A stretch of DNA of 64,000 nt, from NCBI GenBank assembly GCA_004794655.1, contig SMMW01000084.1, forward strand, positions 80,803 through 144,802, read 5' to 3'. Of the stretch, positions 48,643 through 62,394 are shown one piece after another; the stretch's first letter is position 1, and every line of letters begins with the position of its first letter. This DNA comes from Marisa cornuarietis. Lineage: Eukaryota > Mollusca > Gastropoda > Architaenioglossa > Ampullariidae. A program made the position numbers and the translations under genes. A model generated the notes under the pieces. That model was given only the letters and a program-made list of their open reading frames with translations. It was not told the DNA's origin and searched no databases.

Positions 48643-51600
48643 GACGGGCCTCACGTCAGAGGGAGGATAAAGACAACGATTTGGTGACTGGCATCAAAAG
48701 AGAGGAAAAGCCGAAGAGAGTAAGAAAGAGGAGCAGAGAAGAGAGAACAACAGAGAGAGAGAGAGAGAGGAGGAGGGGGAGAGAATAAAATGTCACATTC
48801 CTACAATACTTGAGGCAGCCACTGATACCCTACAACTAAACAAATATGTTTACTGTGTGTAATAGACAAGAAATAACTAGTTATTTGAATCTTTATTACA
48901 GAATTATTGAAAAAAGTTATTGTCCATTTAATTTACTCGAGTAAACATAACGAGTCTGGTGCTTTTATTTTAATGTACATTTTGTAACCATTGATATCTC
49001 AAAAAAGCATGAAAGACGACAAACACCAACAACAAACCAAACAATCCCTCAAAACAAAATACAGCAAAACCATCCAACAAAAACTTTTGTGCTGGATAAA
49101 CGTTGATTTTATAATTATTTCTGTATGAATAAACGTCTTTGTACACGCTTTTATTTAACTCACTATCCTTGTCTGTCCGTCTACTCATCGAATTTTGTAA
49201 TCGATTTTTCACAATCGTCCTAGAAATCTGAAATTTTCACTAGTTACTAATTCCCGGTGATAATGCAATATTAAATCATTTACAACAGTCAACAAATAGT
49301 AAATTAATTTTAAACAGTTTTTTTTTTAAATTTTGTGAGAACTTATAGGGGAGATAAGTAACGGCTGCTATAGGACGCGCAGCTTCTAACAGCAGTTAGC
49401 TTCCCTAATTCGGCCTAAAGAAAGGGAATAAAGTCACAAAGTGAAACGAAAAAAATCAGTACCAAAATTCAAACATGCAATAGTTCCTTCCCTTGGAAGA
49501 TTGCATTTAAAAACAAAAGCAAACAAACAAACAAAACAAAAACAAAAACAAACCCCAAACAAACAGAAAACTAGAAGTCAACCCTTTAGAGACGTAGTAA
49601 AATATCCCTGGCATGCGTCAGGTTAGAAAATACACAGGCGTGTAAGTATTGTGCAGATAGTTTCTCATAACATTTTTGTGTGGCCCGTGCTTTTTGAACT
49701 TTTATGCCGCAAATAAATTTTATGTTATATGTATTAAAGAAAATCCCAAGACCTAATGAAAAAACGTTATTTTATCCTTTTTTCTACACTTCAAATAAAA
49801 ATGTCTTTGTTAAATTTTTTTTTTTACTTGTTTTATTTAATACTACGGGTCTGGTGTACATTCTTTGTGTGGTCGAGAATTCTCGGTGGTGCAAGTCTCA
49901 GGTCGCTGTAGCCATTATCTCACTGTCGCCAAACGTGTGTCATCATCTCTTATGGCGACGGCGATAACATGACCATATCACAATATGTGCGTATCGTTCC
50001 GATTATCGAACTTGTGACATATGACTTGAGTCACGCTGTCAATGATCCCTTTAAACAAATTAACTGCTGGCTGTACTTAACCCTCCTGCTTCATGCCTAT
50101 GTCTCTTTCTGCAATTATCCTTTCAATACTTCACCCAATAAGGACTGGTTTTTAAATGATTTGGAACAACTGTCACAAATTTTCATGCTGTTTGATTGAC
50201 AAACGGGGCACTGCGGATAACTCAAATCTAGATAAACTTTCGAGCTTACATCGTCGCTGTTATCATGTTTACCATCTTCATCAACAAATTATAACGAAAT
50301 GGAAGATATAATCATGTCAAACCTAGTGGTAAGATGAGAGCTTCTTTTGATTTCAACATTTGTACTTCGTTTTGTTTTCTGAGCACCTGCTAATAACTGC
50401 GCAGTTTCATCTTTAAAAACTCGACATATAATCCATAAATGTTCGGTGATTTATTTTTCGCCTGTGCAAGTGCATTGGTTCCTCAGTTTCTATTTTGGGC
50501 AGTACCACCTTGTAATGACAAAGAAACTCAGCTAAAGAAATATTATCCTTCGGGTAGGTCTTTAACAACAAAGCACCGAGTCATGTAATCTAAAGATTTT
50601 TTTTGGTTTCTCAGAAACAGTCAGTTTATCATTTTATCACGAAGAAATTCTTTGCAACACAGAGCAAAGCTTTCTTTTAAAAATAAAAACACTAGCGCCC
50701 TCTTTAAAACTGTGTGAAACAAGAAATAATCAAGATATGTTGCTTAGAACTAGCAAGTAGGTAAATACTTTACATGCAATATGTCAACTACATACAAAAC
50801 AAAATAGATAACACAAGCACTGCATAATACATACTGAAGCTTATAGTTATAAGAATCGTTTTTCTAAGTCATTTTTAGATATTAAAAGAAAACATTTATG
50901 CAAATGTGATTTCTAGATGATGTAGACAATATACATTTTTTATGGGAAAAAATAATCGGTTATGTTTTAGAATAAATAAAATCAACTAATGGAATAAAGG
51001 AACTGACAGTCAAGGATCTCGAGAAAAGACAATAAGAAACAAGGTCTTTTCTAAGAACCCGTTGTATTGTCGGCCACAACTGTTACAGTTGTTACTGGGA
51101 AATATCTCACAGTCTTATGAAGACATCAAACAGAATTTGTTGTTATCATGAAACTGAAAAGATCAGTCGCCAATACAGAGTTTGTCTGAACACATTGTGT
51201 TAGTGATACATCATAGCAAATTTTAAATATAATAATATTTGAATATTTTATCACTGTAAATGCGCTTTCTAACTACAGTAGACTATAACGATACAATGTC
51301 TGCCATGATGGATAAAGGACAGACTGAATGCAAGTCAAACCACCAGCCATTCTCTTCCTCTACTTGAATCTGGGTTACTTCGTTCTCTATGAAAACGATT
51401 GAATTTAAAGAAAAAGGAAAGAGTATTTTAAAATAACAAGAAGAAAGGAAATTTCTCGATACATCTATTTTAAGAGACTGTTTTCTTACTTGCTAGCCCC
51501 TCCTTGAGTACCGTCTGCAGCCAGCCACCAAATTTCGTCCAGTCCTTAATAGTTGAGCGACTTCTTCGTAGTTCAGATTTATCTTTCACAATTTTTCAGC

Positions 51601-52719
51601 TGTAGCTAAGTAGAAAGTAAGAACTGAGAATTTTTAGATCTTTCCGTACATCAGTCATAAAAGCTACCTTTAGTCGCCAACAAGTTTCCATCACAGCAAA
51701 CCCTTGGTTGCGAGGGTCGGGTGGGTCTCCTCTTCGGGCACCCGTCTACTCGGATTTCATTGGTCCACTGCTTCTACACGTGACAAGTCGCTGTCATTAG
51801 CGAGACTCAACAATTAAAAAGAACCTGTACAGATAACAAGCTCGGTGTAATCTTTAGTCTGTTATACAACGAAAGTTATCTCCGGAGACTGGAGCATTCG
51901 ACAGATTTCATACTCGCAGACAACTCTCCAAACAGTTCCTTCGTTCTGTTGAGGAAGACAACCCATCAAAGTCTTTACAAAGAGTTTTTACACGAAAGGT
52001 CATTTGGCAAAATATTTATAAAAGACAACTCTCAAAAATATTTCTCGTATCGTGCCTTTTAACCACAGTAAAGAAGTAAAATGAATGAGAAGAATAAAAC
52101 AACGGGGAATAAGTGGAGATGATGATCACTGATACTTTAATGGTTGAACTGTAAGTAGTAACCAATCCGTTAATGGTAAAGACGAGATTCTGGAAAAAAC
52201 ATAAATAGCTCAATAATGTTCTGTAATGATGCTTTGAAATCTACCACATTTAGAAAGTTTTAACAATTGTTTGATGTTGGTGCACCCCCTCACATTGGAC
52301 AGTAGACTCGACTCAACACACTTCTTTGGAACCAGTGACTAGACAATGATATGACTTGTACAAGTCAACCAAACCTGAAGTAGCATTTAAAGGAACACAA
52401 GAGCCAAAAATGTTTCTGCTACATAATGAAACCTTCACTGCTGCTTGAAAATATGCATAACACATGAAATTCAAATAACTTATTTTCCTTCAAGTTTGCT
52501 CGATACAGACTCAACTCACTATTTTGCCACCGGTTATCATGTCAACCCTACTTCAATGAGACAAAATGGATTTTCCTCAAAAAGCTACCCCTTCTTCTGG
52601 ATGATGTCTCCTCCCTGTGTCGGGACTTGCAGCTCACCTGTCGCCCAGCGTTCATGATGAACGGATGAAGGCGAGATGATGGGCTGAGACTGTGCTTCTA
52701 ACAGCTGCTTGAAGTTCAT

Positions 52720-52722
<3 letters not shown>
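48643..52722. other. Mostly single-copy, AT-rich DNA upstream of the exon
   Basis: A (GA)n-rich stretch lies at 48718-48785. A-rich runs occur at 49510-49560. No further exon, repeat array or element is recognised. If the exon call is right, the 5' leader and promoter of the gene, or an earlier noncoding exon, would lie in the first part of this segment. Confidence 0.45.

Positions 52723-52723
<1 letters not shown>

Positions 52724-52778
<55 letters not shown>
52724..52778. repeat. (GT)n microsatellite
   Basis: This is an uninterrupted run of about 27 GT dinucleotides. Confidence 0.98.
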
Positions 52779-52780
<2 letters not shown>

Positions 52781-53170
52781 ACCGCAGTTGTGCACACGAC
52801 TCGCGTATAAGCGACATGTCAGCACACATGATGGTGGGACCTCATTGTATTGCCTCAACATTTTAAAGTGATGTCTATGTCTTTGTCAGTAGATTGTTAT
52901 AACATCTCACACTCATCTCCTCTCTACCTATGTTTACTTTATTATTTCCTCTCTTGTAAAACTTTTGGGCTCTAAACATAGTCTTTCCTCTTTTGGACGA
53001 AGGCAATATGTCTAAACTCGTATTGGTCGATCTAGAATCATGGGAAACAATTGTCTTTTTCATTGTCTATGTAGATGAGTGCCAGTTTTCTAACAAAACA
53101 TATCTGAGTCCATACATTTCACCATTGCATTAGGAGTACATTAGTGTAATCCATTAAACCGTTCCCTTAC

Positions 53171-53444
53171 GTTGTGTTTTCTTGAAATATTTGTCAGAGA
53201 AAGTCCAGGTTTTGGAAGGGTGTTTTCTTTTGACTAGCTGGACCCAGTGAATAACGAGAATGATTTGAGTATAACTGAGAAGGACTGGGCCAGCAAAGAA
53301 AGCATGAGATAACTCATTATCGCTGTTTATGTCATAGCTTGTACAATGCACGAAAGCTGCTTGAAAAATTCTGTCCGATAAGCGATTATCTCCGTAACAC
53401 TGCAGTAGTTCAAGGGACCAAGAGTGCGGTGAGTAAGCTTGCAC
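53171..53444 (-). CDS. Candidate internal exon with one membrane segment (unrecognised)
   Basis: A 274-bp minus-strand open segment is bounded by a plausible acceptor (GCTTGTTTATGGCTGTAG before 53444) and a good donor (CAAC|GTAAGG at 53171/53170). It encodes about 91 residues. A hydrophilic part is followed by a hydrophobic helix (FFAGPVLLSYTQIILVIHWV), then a basic tail VKRKHPSKTWTF. That order (helix followed by positive residues) fits a membrane protein with the tail facing the cytosol. I do not recognise the family, and no flanking exon of the same gene was found. It could be a chance frame. Confidence 0.25.
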
Positions 53445-56400
53445 CTACAGCCATAAACAAGCAAACCTTGTCTCACCCGACCAGTTGATACTCACACTGC
53501 ATCACATTTGCTTTTAGCAGGTCATGAGTCAAAAGTTATCTGTTGTGTATTTCAGACTCAACGACACACCACAGCAGCTGCCTTTACTTTTATCAGAGTT
53601 GAAAAGATTATGAAACTACACTGGACTCGGAAAGTTTGATGTTTCTTCTGTACACAGGCAGTGCCATGAGTGAAAGGAGTCTGAGAAGATTATCTAAAGA
53701 TAAACTGAAAGTCGTTGTTTTGAGTCGCTTTTCTGCTTCAGAGTGTTTGTCTTTATTCTCTGTCTGTCTGTCTGTTTACTTATGCTTCATTCTGTATACA
53801 CACACACACATACACGCACCCACCCACGTGTTCGTATGTATATAACAAATAGCGAAATGAAGACGGAAAAAATGTTACCTGGTTGCATCAACCATCCATT
53901 TATCCGAACTCAAGTAGACAAGCGAATGCAAACAAGCAGCCAGCCTGTCAAACCCACAGATAGAAAAAAAACGCTCTAAAGCTTAAATATAGTCTGAAAA
54001 GATTAAATAATAAAGTTTTAAATATCAAGATATTTAAAGAGTAACTATCTTGAAAATAATAATTTCTTTCTGACTTCCGTAACCTGATGCCGCACTAATC
54101 ACTCGCTGTTGCACGTGCGCTGGTCACTGCAGACGAGAAAGTTTATCGAGAGATCATCAGGTGATAGGATCTCCGACAGGGTGAAAGGTTCATTTGTGGA
54201 ACTGTAATTATCATTCTTAAAAAACGAACAGAGTGGCGGTGCGATAAGTGTCCCTAACACTGTCCTCATTACAGGAAACCGATGACGTATGATTTGAGCA
54301 CGTGAGTGGTTAGCAGTGCAAAGAAATGCTTGGCCACGCTATCCCGGGTGATTCCAGCAATGTTGTCATGGGATGCTTGACCAACAGCTGCACTGTCATG
54401 GCCGCTGTATCGCCGAGTATGATCCGGGGGGGGGGGGGGTTGGCCCTTATCTTCGATGAGTAAATGCTGTCTTCTCAGTAAATACTTCGAGGTCCATAAA
54501 TGATCGTTTACACTGCAACAAAACCTCCATCTTTATGCGCAGAAATACGTTTGTCATACACAAACCTCCATATTTATGTAAAAATACGCACGTGTATGAA
54601 ATAAAATGTGTTATTGCAGCAGAAGCAGCGTGTTTATCATGCATTAGCACATCCTTTTCAAGGGAAGTCGACATGATTATCGTGAACCAAAGTCTGATTG
54701 ATATCGATCACTTTAAGCCGGTATCCAAATGATACCAACGTCTGAGTGATATTAGTCGATCTGTACCAAACTGTAACATTCTATAATCAATGTACTAGAG
54801 AGTCTTCAAAAACAGCTTAATCGGTAATTCTATTTTGTTATTTGTGCTGGCAGATAAGCACGCGCTCACACTCATGAAACAAAAACCATTGTCGACATAT
54901 TTATAAATAACTACATAAATAATTTTTATCTACATTGTGTAGAAAAAATGAGATTTTTTTGATGAAGCAAGTGAATGTTCCTGCAGTAACACTGGAGATG
55001 CTAAAAGAAACCTGTCTTGTACAGAGACATTTTCCTCCTGCTCACCAGACCAATGTGGTAACAATCTTAGTCAAGGCCGATAAACCATACGCAAGTCGTC
55101 TGCTCTGGTTGTCTCCCTTCATCTAACTTAATTCCGTAATTCCGCGGGTATCCTCCCACCGCCCTCCCCCACACCTTGCCCCTCTATTGCTCATCCTCCC
55201 GAAAACAGGTTTAGGAAATGAAGCTCAAAGCGGGGGGGTGGGGGTGGGGGGTGGGGGGAGAAGAAAAGACCTGAATGCCGACTGACTGTCCGTCGGTTAT
55301 TTTTTCTTTTCACCAGACAGCCAAAAGAAGCTCAAACGGTTTGCGAAGACAACATCGTGGCAGGCACAGGCTTAGACATAGAAGTGTGCGGTGGCAGGCC
55401 CCTGATTCAATAAGAGGCAGTAACTGCCGACAACCTCGCTTACGCTGAGGGATGATTTCCCCTGAATGCTGGCTAAAAGAGGCCCGACGTTAAATTCCTC
55501 GTTTTCTTTTGTGTTTCCAGGAAGACGGACTTCCTTCTAAATAGAATCTGATTTTCCAGAGTTATTCGGTTAGTTACTGTCTCTCACACTACAGACTCTA
55601 CAGCACGTGCCCCTTACTGCCTGTTCCTCACATTTACAGCCCACGTGCCAGTCCTCGGTGTGTGCGACCGTTTCACGAAATGTGCGGATGACGAGAGAAT
55701 AAAATAAATATAAAATAAACCCCGTTAGTTATTGATTATGAAAATATAGCTAAATAATTTCTAATAATTTAATCTATCAATGGTGAAGTAACTATTATTT
55801 TTCGAATTCGCAACTAAAGAGGATTAGTAAATCAGTTTCTAATAGTCAAGAAAAAAAAAACGTCCTTTTTTCCAAGTTACGGGTAAGCGAGAGAACACAA
55901 TAACCCAGAGGTTGGACGATCAGAAAAAAATGTGTCACTGCGATTAGTATGGCAAGACTAAAGCCCTCCACTTGCCTTAACTAATGATCCCTTACCTTTC
56001 GTAATGATACCTAACCTTCTTACCTGGACAGATGGACACGACCTTTGATTCCAAAACAGAGCACTTGCTACCAAGCTATTGCGCTTAGACAGGTATGGTA
56101 ATGAATAAAAATCTTCCACCACATCATAAAAAAATAAGGGAACAAGCGGAAATTAACATTAATTAATCAAACGCCTCTGTTGTTCAGACCAACCGTGAGA
56201 AATACGTTAATTTAGCAGAGGAAGATTGTAACCGATCCAAACCGTTATTATGTCACAGGAAAAGCACTTGGCAGGTATCCGAGACTCAGCTAATGGGCCC
56301 TCGTTTGACGAACAATGATGTACTGTAATTGCTGCTGTCCTAAGCGTGGTCCGTAATGTCCACTTAAAGGTCAGAGAACTGAGGAATTATCCCATTAGAC

Positions 56401-57356
56401 CCAGTCATTATATACCACGAGGATGTTGAGGCTTACTTGACTTCGCGATCTTGGGAGGAGATTTAGCCCCAAGCAAGGAAGAGGAGAGAATCTGGGTCAG
56501 AGTTAGCTTCAAGACATGTCAGCTGCTAACTGCTCGTCGATGACAAAGATGACGTTGGTGAATCCTCCGGCCAAGTAAAAAAAAAAGAAATCATACAATT
56601 TGACTGGCAAAGTAATGAAGCAAAATCTATTTTAAGGGCTGATGCAGACATCTGCCCTCGGCGAGAAAATCGAGCAATGGCTTACACTTGTACTTTATGC
56701 CATCTTGCACATCTCACCTCGACACGCAAGCTTGGGCTGGGCGGCCGGGCCCGCCAGGAAATTGATGTATACATTTCTTCATCGATTACATCCATCTTTC
56801 CCGGCGTGCCATTGACTGTGTCCTTGGGGCTCCTCTCGTGTCCACCCCCGCCCCCTACCGCGCTCTGTACTGAGACCAACTTCGTCCATTTGACTGATGC
56901 TCTTCAGTACCGAGAACTACTGCTCATGGGCAGAGCAGGCCTTTATGACTGCTGCTGCAAACTACCTATCCTGCATCTTAATATTGGCGATCATTCTCTA
57001 TCGGAATCTAGTTCAGGAACTTTGAGGTTCTTTGTCAGTTAAATCTGATCCTCCAGGTGTTGCTCGGTTCCTGCATTCACGAAGCCCAAACCGTGAAGGC
57101 ATCAAAATGGCTGCGTAAGACGACTTTGCATTTTCCTTTCTTCTCACTTCAGCGGCGGGAAAGAATAGTGAGCTGCTGGGATCTGTGTTGCTCGCCATTT
57201 CAACTACAATCTTTCTCTTTCGACTGACTAAAACTTTCCTTCTCGACTCTTTTGACACAAAGATATCACCAAGTCAAATGCAAGAACCATTTTTTAATCT
57301 TGAACCTGTTCACGATCATGATCAAATCCACGTCCGGCACATATAATTATATATAT

Positions 57357-57357
<1 letters not shown>
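53445..57357. other. Low-repeat DNA, possible noncoding regulatory content
   Basis: No gene is recognised. G/C homopolymer-rich patches lie at 54426-54439 and 55140-55260. The stretch 56180-56430 is repeat-free with balanced base composition and TAAT-type and AAAGGTCA motifs. A frame at 56677-57042 on the plus strand has no family match. This could be intron or intergenic DNA. Confidence 0.4.

Positions 57358-57394
<37 letters not shown>
57358..57394. repeat. (GA)n microsatellite
   Basis: A run of about 18 AG dinucleotides follows a short ATATATA stretch. Confidence 0.97.
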
Positions 57395-57398
<4 letters not shown>

Positions 57399-58640
57399 CT
57401 GATTAGGCTTTACTGGAAATGTTCACCAGGTCTCACACGGCTTGCAGACTGCAGTAATTTTATGATGGCGAGACATGGCAAAACAAATACAAAAAAAGGA
57501 CAAAGTATAAATAAAGGAACTGGAGACTCGAGAGGGAAGAAGAGGAGGTGAGAACAAGACCTACTTATTCCTTCACACACGTGGTCCCCAGTAATGTGCA
57601 ATTGTGACAGAGTTATGTCCCCGCCTAGAACCAGCGAGTTCCACCGACAGGCTTTGATCTTGCAGCCGACAAAGACTGACATGACGTCAGAGCAGGTGAT
57701 AATCCGGACTCGCTGCTGGTCGGTACGTGTGGCACCAGCATGGTCTGCTGCTTTGCCTTGATCTGTCATTCGTGACACATCAGTCAGCTGGTGTCTCTTG
57801 ATCTCCTAGGAGTGACACCTTGGTCGTCTGCTCCATCCTCCAAGAACAAAAGGGAGTTCTCTCTACCGTCATTAATCTTACTTCCCTCTTGCACGAGCAT
57901 CATAAATATAGTACCTTGTCTGCACCCTGAAGGTTTATGTGCACACTTTAAAAAAAAACATGCTGAAGTGGCGTTTGTTTTGAGCTTAAACTGTGTAAAC
58001 CAAACCTGGGAAAGGTTTTCAAGCACGGATTAGTTCCCGCAGAGGTCCTTGCGTTCTGTTTCATCGACCGTGAACGTGTTTTGACGCAACATGTGAACAA
58101 CCGAATCAGAAAACATGAGCAGAACATGCTGAAACCGATCTTAAGAACACCCGATGAGTAAATCTTATGATCGTCTCAAACATATCATGCAAGGATCTGC
58201 TCAGAAAACAAATCAGAACTACGGATAAAACGAACCAAGCATCTTTGCAAATCCATTTCTTTAAACTGTCTGAAATATTTTGAAATATAAGCCGTGTTTC
58301 GATTCAAGCTATTTAGTATTATAACAACTTTGGGAGAGGGTTGAAATAAGGAATATGACCCGTCTCGCTTGGTTAACTGACCTGCAGTTTAAAACCCGGA
58401 CAGACTGGAGAACAGTCACTTCACTCCCTGCTTACATTAAATGTATGATCGATGTTTCTACGAAGCCGAGAAAATAACTGGTGAGTAACATGCACTCAGT
58501 GCAGCTTCTCCATCAGCAAATTGCTGTCTACTTCAGAGTAATTTTCATTTGGGATGCTGCAGGACAAACAGAACAAAATATCGACGTTCTGAACTCTCAA
58601 TTAGAAAACACGTTCAGTGCACTGGGCGTTGTTCCCAGGC
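57395..58640. other. Single-copy segment
   Basis: No gene or repeat is recognised. Confidence 0.45.
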
Positions 58641-59020
58641 AGCGATAAGTACTTGCTAGGTGTGTCGTCACTTCCGGCTTGAAGCCCCCAGCGAAGAGGC
58701 AGCCAGAGGATGACAAACGATGAATGTGGCCGCCATTAAGCGCCAAATGTCTGGAGCCGCCGGCGGGAGGAAGGCCGAGCGGCCATGTCTCCGTGTTTGC
58801 TCGAGGGAGGGATTCGTTTGACGGAACACTCGTGGCGGAGGCAGACGGGGCTGCCAAGCACTGCGCAGCCATTTCGTGCGCAAACACTTTCAGTTCCGGC
58901 CGGCGACACATCTCCTGAACCCTTGCCGGCCCACAGCACCGGCAGCCGACTCTCGTCCTTCCCACTGCTGGCCAAAAGTGCGGAAATAGTTGCACAAGAC
59001 AAGCACTAGGATCCTCCCCC
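58641..59020. promoter_or_regulatory. GC-rich, CpG-bearing segment (weak promoter or first-exon candidate)
   Basis: This 380-bp stretch is much richer in G+C and CpG than its surroundings. GTGGCCGCCATTAAGCG at about 58727 carries, on the minus strand, AATGGCGGC, a YY1-type site. Open frames exist on both strands (minus 58597-59022; minus 58668-58883) but encode no domain I know. A CpG island with an unannotated first exon is possible. Confidence 0.25.
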
Positions 59021-60228
59021 ACCCCCCCTGTTTTGACCCGCCTACTTCCCGTCGGTCCCGCTGGTCCCTACATTACATGTCTTTCAGTTCTTGCTGGTAA
59101 GTGCTTTGTCGTCTCCGGCTCATATTTTCCAAGGGATTAGCATGTTTCTGCAGACGATTTTCCAATGAAGTATCAAACATCGACTGAAAAGCTTTGACCG
59201 GTTGCCCTACTATTCACTTGCTCTGATTTTGATATTCTATAACAGCGTTCTAATATAAGAAAAAAAACAACAAAAACAACAACAAAAAACCAACTAAAAA
59301 AAAACACTACCTTTAAAAAAACTCGAAAAGAAGGAATGAATGAATACAAACAAGAAAAAAATACCTAAAACGGGAAAGAGTAAATGAAAACAACCCACGA
59401 AAATGAAGGAAATAAAGAGCAAATGAACGAAGGAAACAAAAAGAGAAAGGAAGCAGCAAGGAAAGTTAGAACGGAGGAAAAAAATGAAGAAGGTATAAAT
59501 CTTTCAATAAGGTGTAGGCGACCTGACAAATGGACATTTGGTCGGGAGAAAATTAGAGGCTAGTGTGGCGAACTGGCGAGAGTACCAAGTCCAGCGGAAA
59601 GCAGGAAGCCAGTGATGGAGCGCGTGAGGCAGCGAGTGCAGGCGGGCGGCTCACAGACAGAGGGCAGCACCGCCTCAGCCACTTTATTTCCGGAAGGAAC
59701 AGCAGCAGCAGGACTGCGAACGGCTGGCACCGTCCCAGAATATTAATTCTTATCAGACTCCGATCTCATTGCAGCCTTCTGTCCTCCAAGTCTGAAACAA
59801 TGTCTCGGGGACCAGGCCAGTGCTCTGCTCGTGATTGCCCCACAAGGGCATCCAACACTGCCAGTCCTTCCACCTCGATGGCGGCTAGTTAGAGTCCCCC
59901 AATTGGCGGCGACAGCGCCGTGCAGAGGGTACAATACCGAGTCATTTACTGACCCTGACTTCCCACGTGATCTTACAACGAAGAACTGTGGGCGAGCTGT
60001 CCACAGGTTCTTCTGTTCAGATGTCCATGTTCTGATCAGCGAACGACAAGATAGGACGATAGTCAGGGGAAGTTATTATCATTTCATCGCCCTCGCCCTC
60101 ATCCTCATTTGTGAAAATAGACGGAATATATCCCCTTCCACTTTTGCTCTCTGTTTGTCAGTTTAAAAACAATATGAAGACACAAACTTAAACCCCGTAC
60201 ACATGCGCGCAAAAAGCACAAACATTAT

Positions 60229-60230
<2 letters not shown>
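59021..60230. other. Single-copy segment with an A-rich tract
   Basis: An A/purine-rich tract (AAAACAACAA and AAGGAA-type) runs at about 59260-59490. Nothing else is recognised. Confidence 0.5.

Positions 60231-60322
<92 letters not shown>
60231..60322. repeat. (CA)n microsatellite
   Basis: An uninterrupted run of about 46 CA dinucleotides is followed by GCATGCACACACACA. Confidence 0.98.
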
Positions 60323-60325
<3 letters not shown>

Positions 60326-61428
60326 TGCACACACACAGAATGGCAATTTAGGAGAAGATAAAGGCTTTTCTGTCAAGTGGAGTCAAGGCCAGTACCCGTC
60401 TAACGAGGACCCAATTTTACCAGCTCTTATTTTCTTTTCATCGTGAACCAGCTGAACAATACATCTCCTTTATCTGGAAACCAGGCTGTCAGTTGTAACA
60501 AGATTTCTGGAGGGATCCTGATGAAATCGGAAGGCAAAGGCTTCCTTTATTGATTGTAACTGCCGTCTACGCGTTCCATCCAGGCAGTCGACTACTTTGA
60601 AATTGTCCAGCTGGGGTTTTCTGATCATGTCCCATTCTTTTCCCTCCTGACGCAAGTGGGAACAAGGTCCGACTGAACTAATGAGCTAATGGTTGTCACG
60701 TGTGTGGCATCAGTTTTTTTCTATTTATTTATTTTTTCCTTCTTTACTCTTATTTTTTTTTAGTGTGTTCCAATTTCTTATTGTCTTTTATTTTTTTAAT
60801 GTGACAATACTAGTAACTTTTTATGGTCATTTTTGGAACAGAATTATTTGCCCTGTTCATGTGAGAGTGACCCTGTTCTACTCACTGATGAGATTACAAA
60901 TATTATTTTTATCGAAATATTGGTTTTCATTGGAGTTTATATTTCATTTGCAAAGTCCAGGTTGATGTATTTCCTTTTTTCCCTTCGGGAACAATCCATT
61001 AAACGTGTCTCAGACATAAGGTTTCTTGCTTTGCATCTTAAACATATCTACAGTCACTTGTGATGGATGTGATTAATAATATTTCTATTTTGTACTGTTT
61101 TATATTAACACCTATTTCTATCACTGTACTGAGGCATATTTCAAAATGTTTTATCTCCCCGTTGGACTAATACATTATTTTATGTCCTACCATCTTGCCT
61201 GGTACATTTTTACTGAATTTTTTCTCCTTTATCTTAAAATCCTGTTCTCTTGGTGTGTCGTTCCGTACGTTCTTTTGTCTTCTTTCTATCCGTGTGTGAG
61301 CCCAGTATGTATTCTCCTTCGTCTAGTTCAGCGTTTGATTATTGTCTTTCCTTTTGACTACTGTGTCTGACTGTATTCTTGTCTGATTACAAAAGCTCAA
61401 TGTAAATTTGTTTTCTCCTTGTTTGATT
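60323..61428. other. Single-copy segment, T-rich in part
   Basis: A minus-strand frame at 60470-60655 is free of simple repeats but matches no family I know. 60710-60800 is T-rich. Confidence 0.45.
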
Positions 61429-61643
61429 TCAGTGTCGAAAAAAGGATTTTTTTCCTCGTTTCATAAAGTGTTTGACTCTCCACGACTTCCAAGGGATGAA
61501 GACTGACAGAACTGCGCAGCAGGGCAGCACACGTGACCAACGTTGGCATCGCGGACATGTTGTTGCACGCGGGTTCGGTAAACAAGAAAACCAATATCTT
61601 TTATGGCAGGAGCTACAGGAAATCCACTTTTGGGTCCCAGGGT
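61429..61643 (-). CDS. Candidate terminal exon with a zinc-ribbon-like CxxC...CxxC motif (unrecognised)
   Basis: The minus-strand frame follows TCCCATCTCTGTTTAG, a good splice acceptor, and runs to a stop at 61429. It contains WISCSSCHKRYWFSC followed by TTCPRC: two CxxC pairs separated by 16 residues. This spacing suits a zinc ribbon or treble-clef knuckle. The tail is basic (KHFMKRGKKS). Read as an exon it enters in phase 1. The same frame continues open upstream of the acceptor to about 61720, so splicing is not required. I cannot name the family, and the overlapping plus-strand frame (61472-61765) is an alternative. Confidence 0.25.
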
Positions 61644-61720
61644 CTAAACAGAGATGGGACTGTTTGCTTTGCATGAGATGTAAGTCCGTGCTGGAGGCGC
61701 AAACACCCCCTGGGCTTACG

Positions 61721-62394
61721 TGTCACACCAAATTTGTTATCATGACTTACAGAGCAGGGATATAGTTTCCAGTAAATTTGAATTAAAGCGAGAGTTCACT
61801 TAGAGATCAAAAGATGTCGACTACAGAGTTTTATGTACGCGTGTCTGGTTGAAAGAGAAGCCAATTAGACACCTTCATCAGAAGGAGACCGGTGTTAATA
61901 CCCGTGTGAATACCCGTGTTAAGAATGTATGAAGTACCAGAGGGTGATCAGACTTTGCCGGGAACAAACGAAACCTCGTCTTGCTGAGGTCCACCGGAGA
62001 CAGTAAGCTTTGTTCCCCTGGTGGTCGGACTATTCATTGGTCGCATACCAGTTGTGTTGGTGGACCGGAAGATGTCTAGGAATAAAGCTTTTGGGGACCG
62101 AACCGTTTCTCTTAGTATGCATGGACAAAGCAGGATTACAACTAATACAGAATAGTTCAGAATGAATAGCATGCCATGCAGAGAAATAGCTCCAGGTGGT
62201 CAGGAGAGTCATTGTAAGTTCATATCCTATTCTGTTAACCGAATATTTTTCTTTCTATATTGTTTCTAGGCCAACGGTCTTATTAAACTACTAACATGAC
62301 TGGAATCAGTGACAGTGACGAAAATACGTGGAAAAAGTCGAGTCAGGGAAATATACAATGTCATTATTAAAACATGTTCCCCTGTTCTCTCGCA
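61721..62394. other. Single-copy segment
   Basis: No gene is recognised. Confidence 0.5.

Noticed and set aside
56677..57042. 121-codon plus-strand frame
   Set aside because: No domain, an overlapping minus frame and no splice or start context worth noting.
60470..60655. 61-codon minus-strand frame without low complexity
   Set aside because: Short and unrecognised, with no convincing splice signals.
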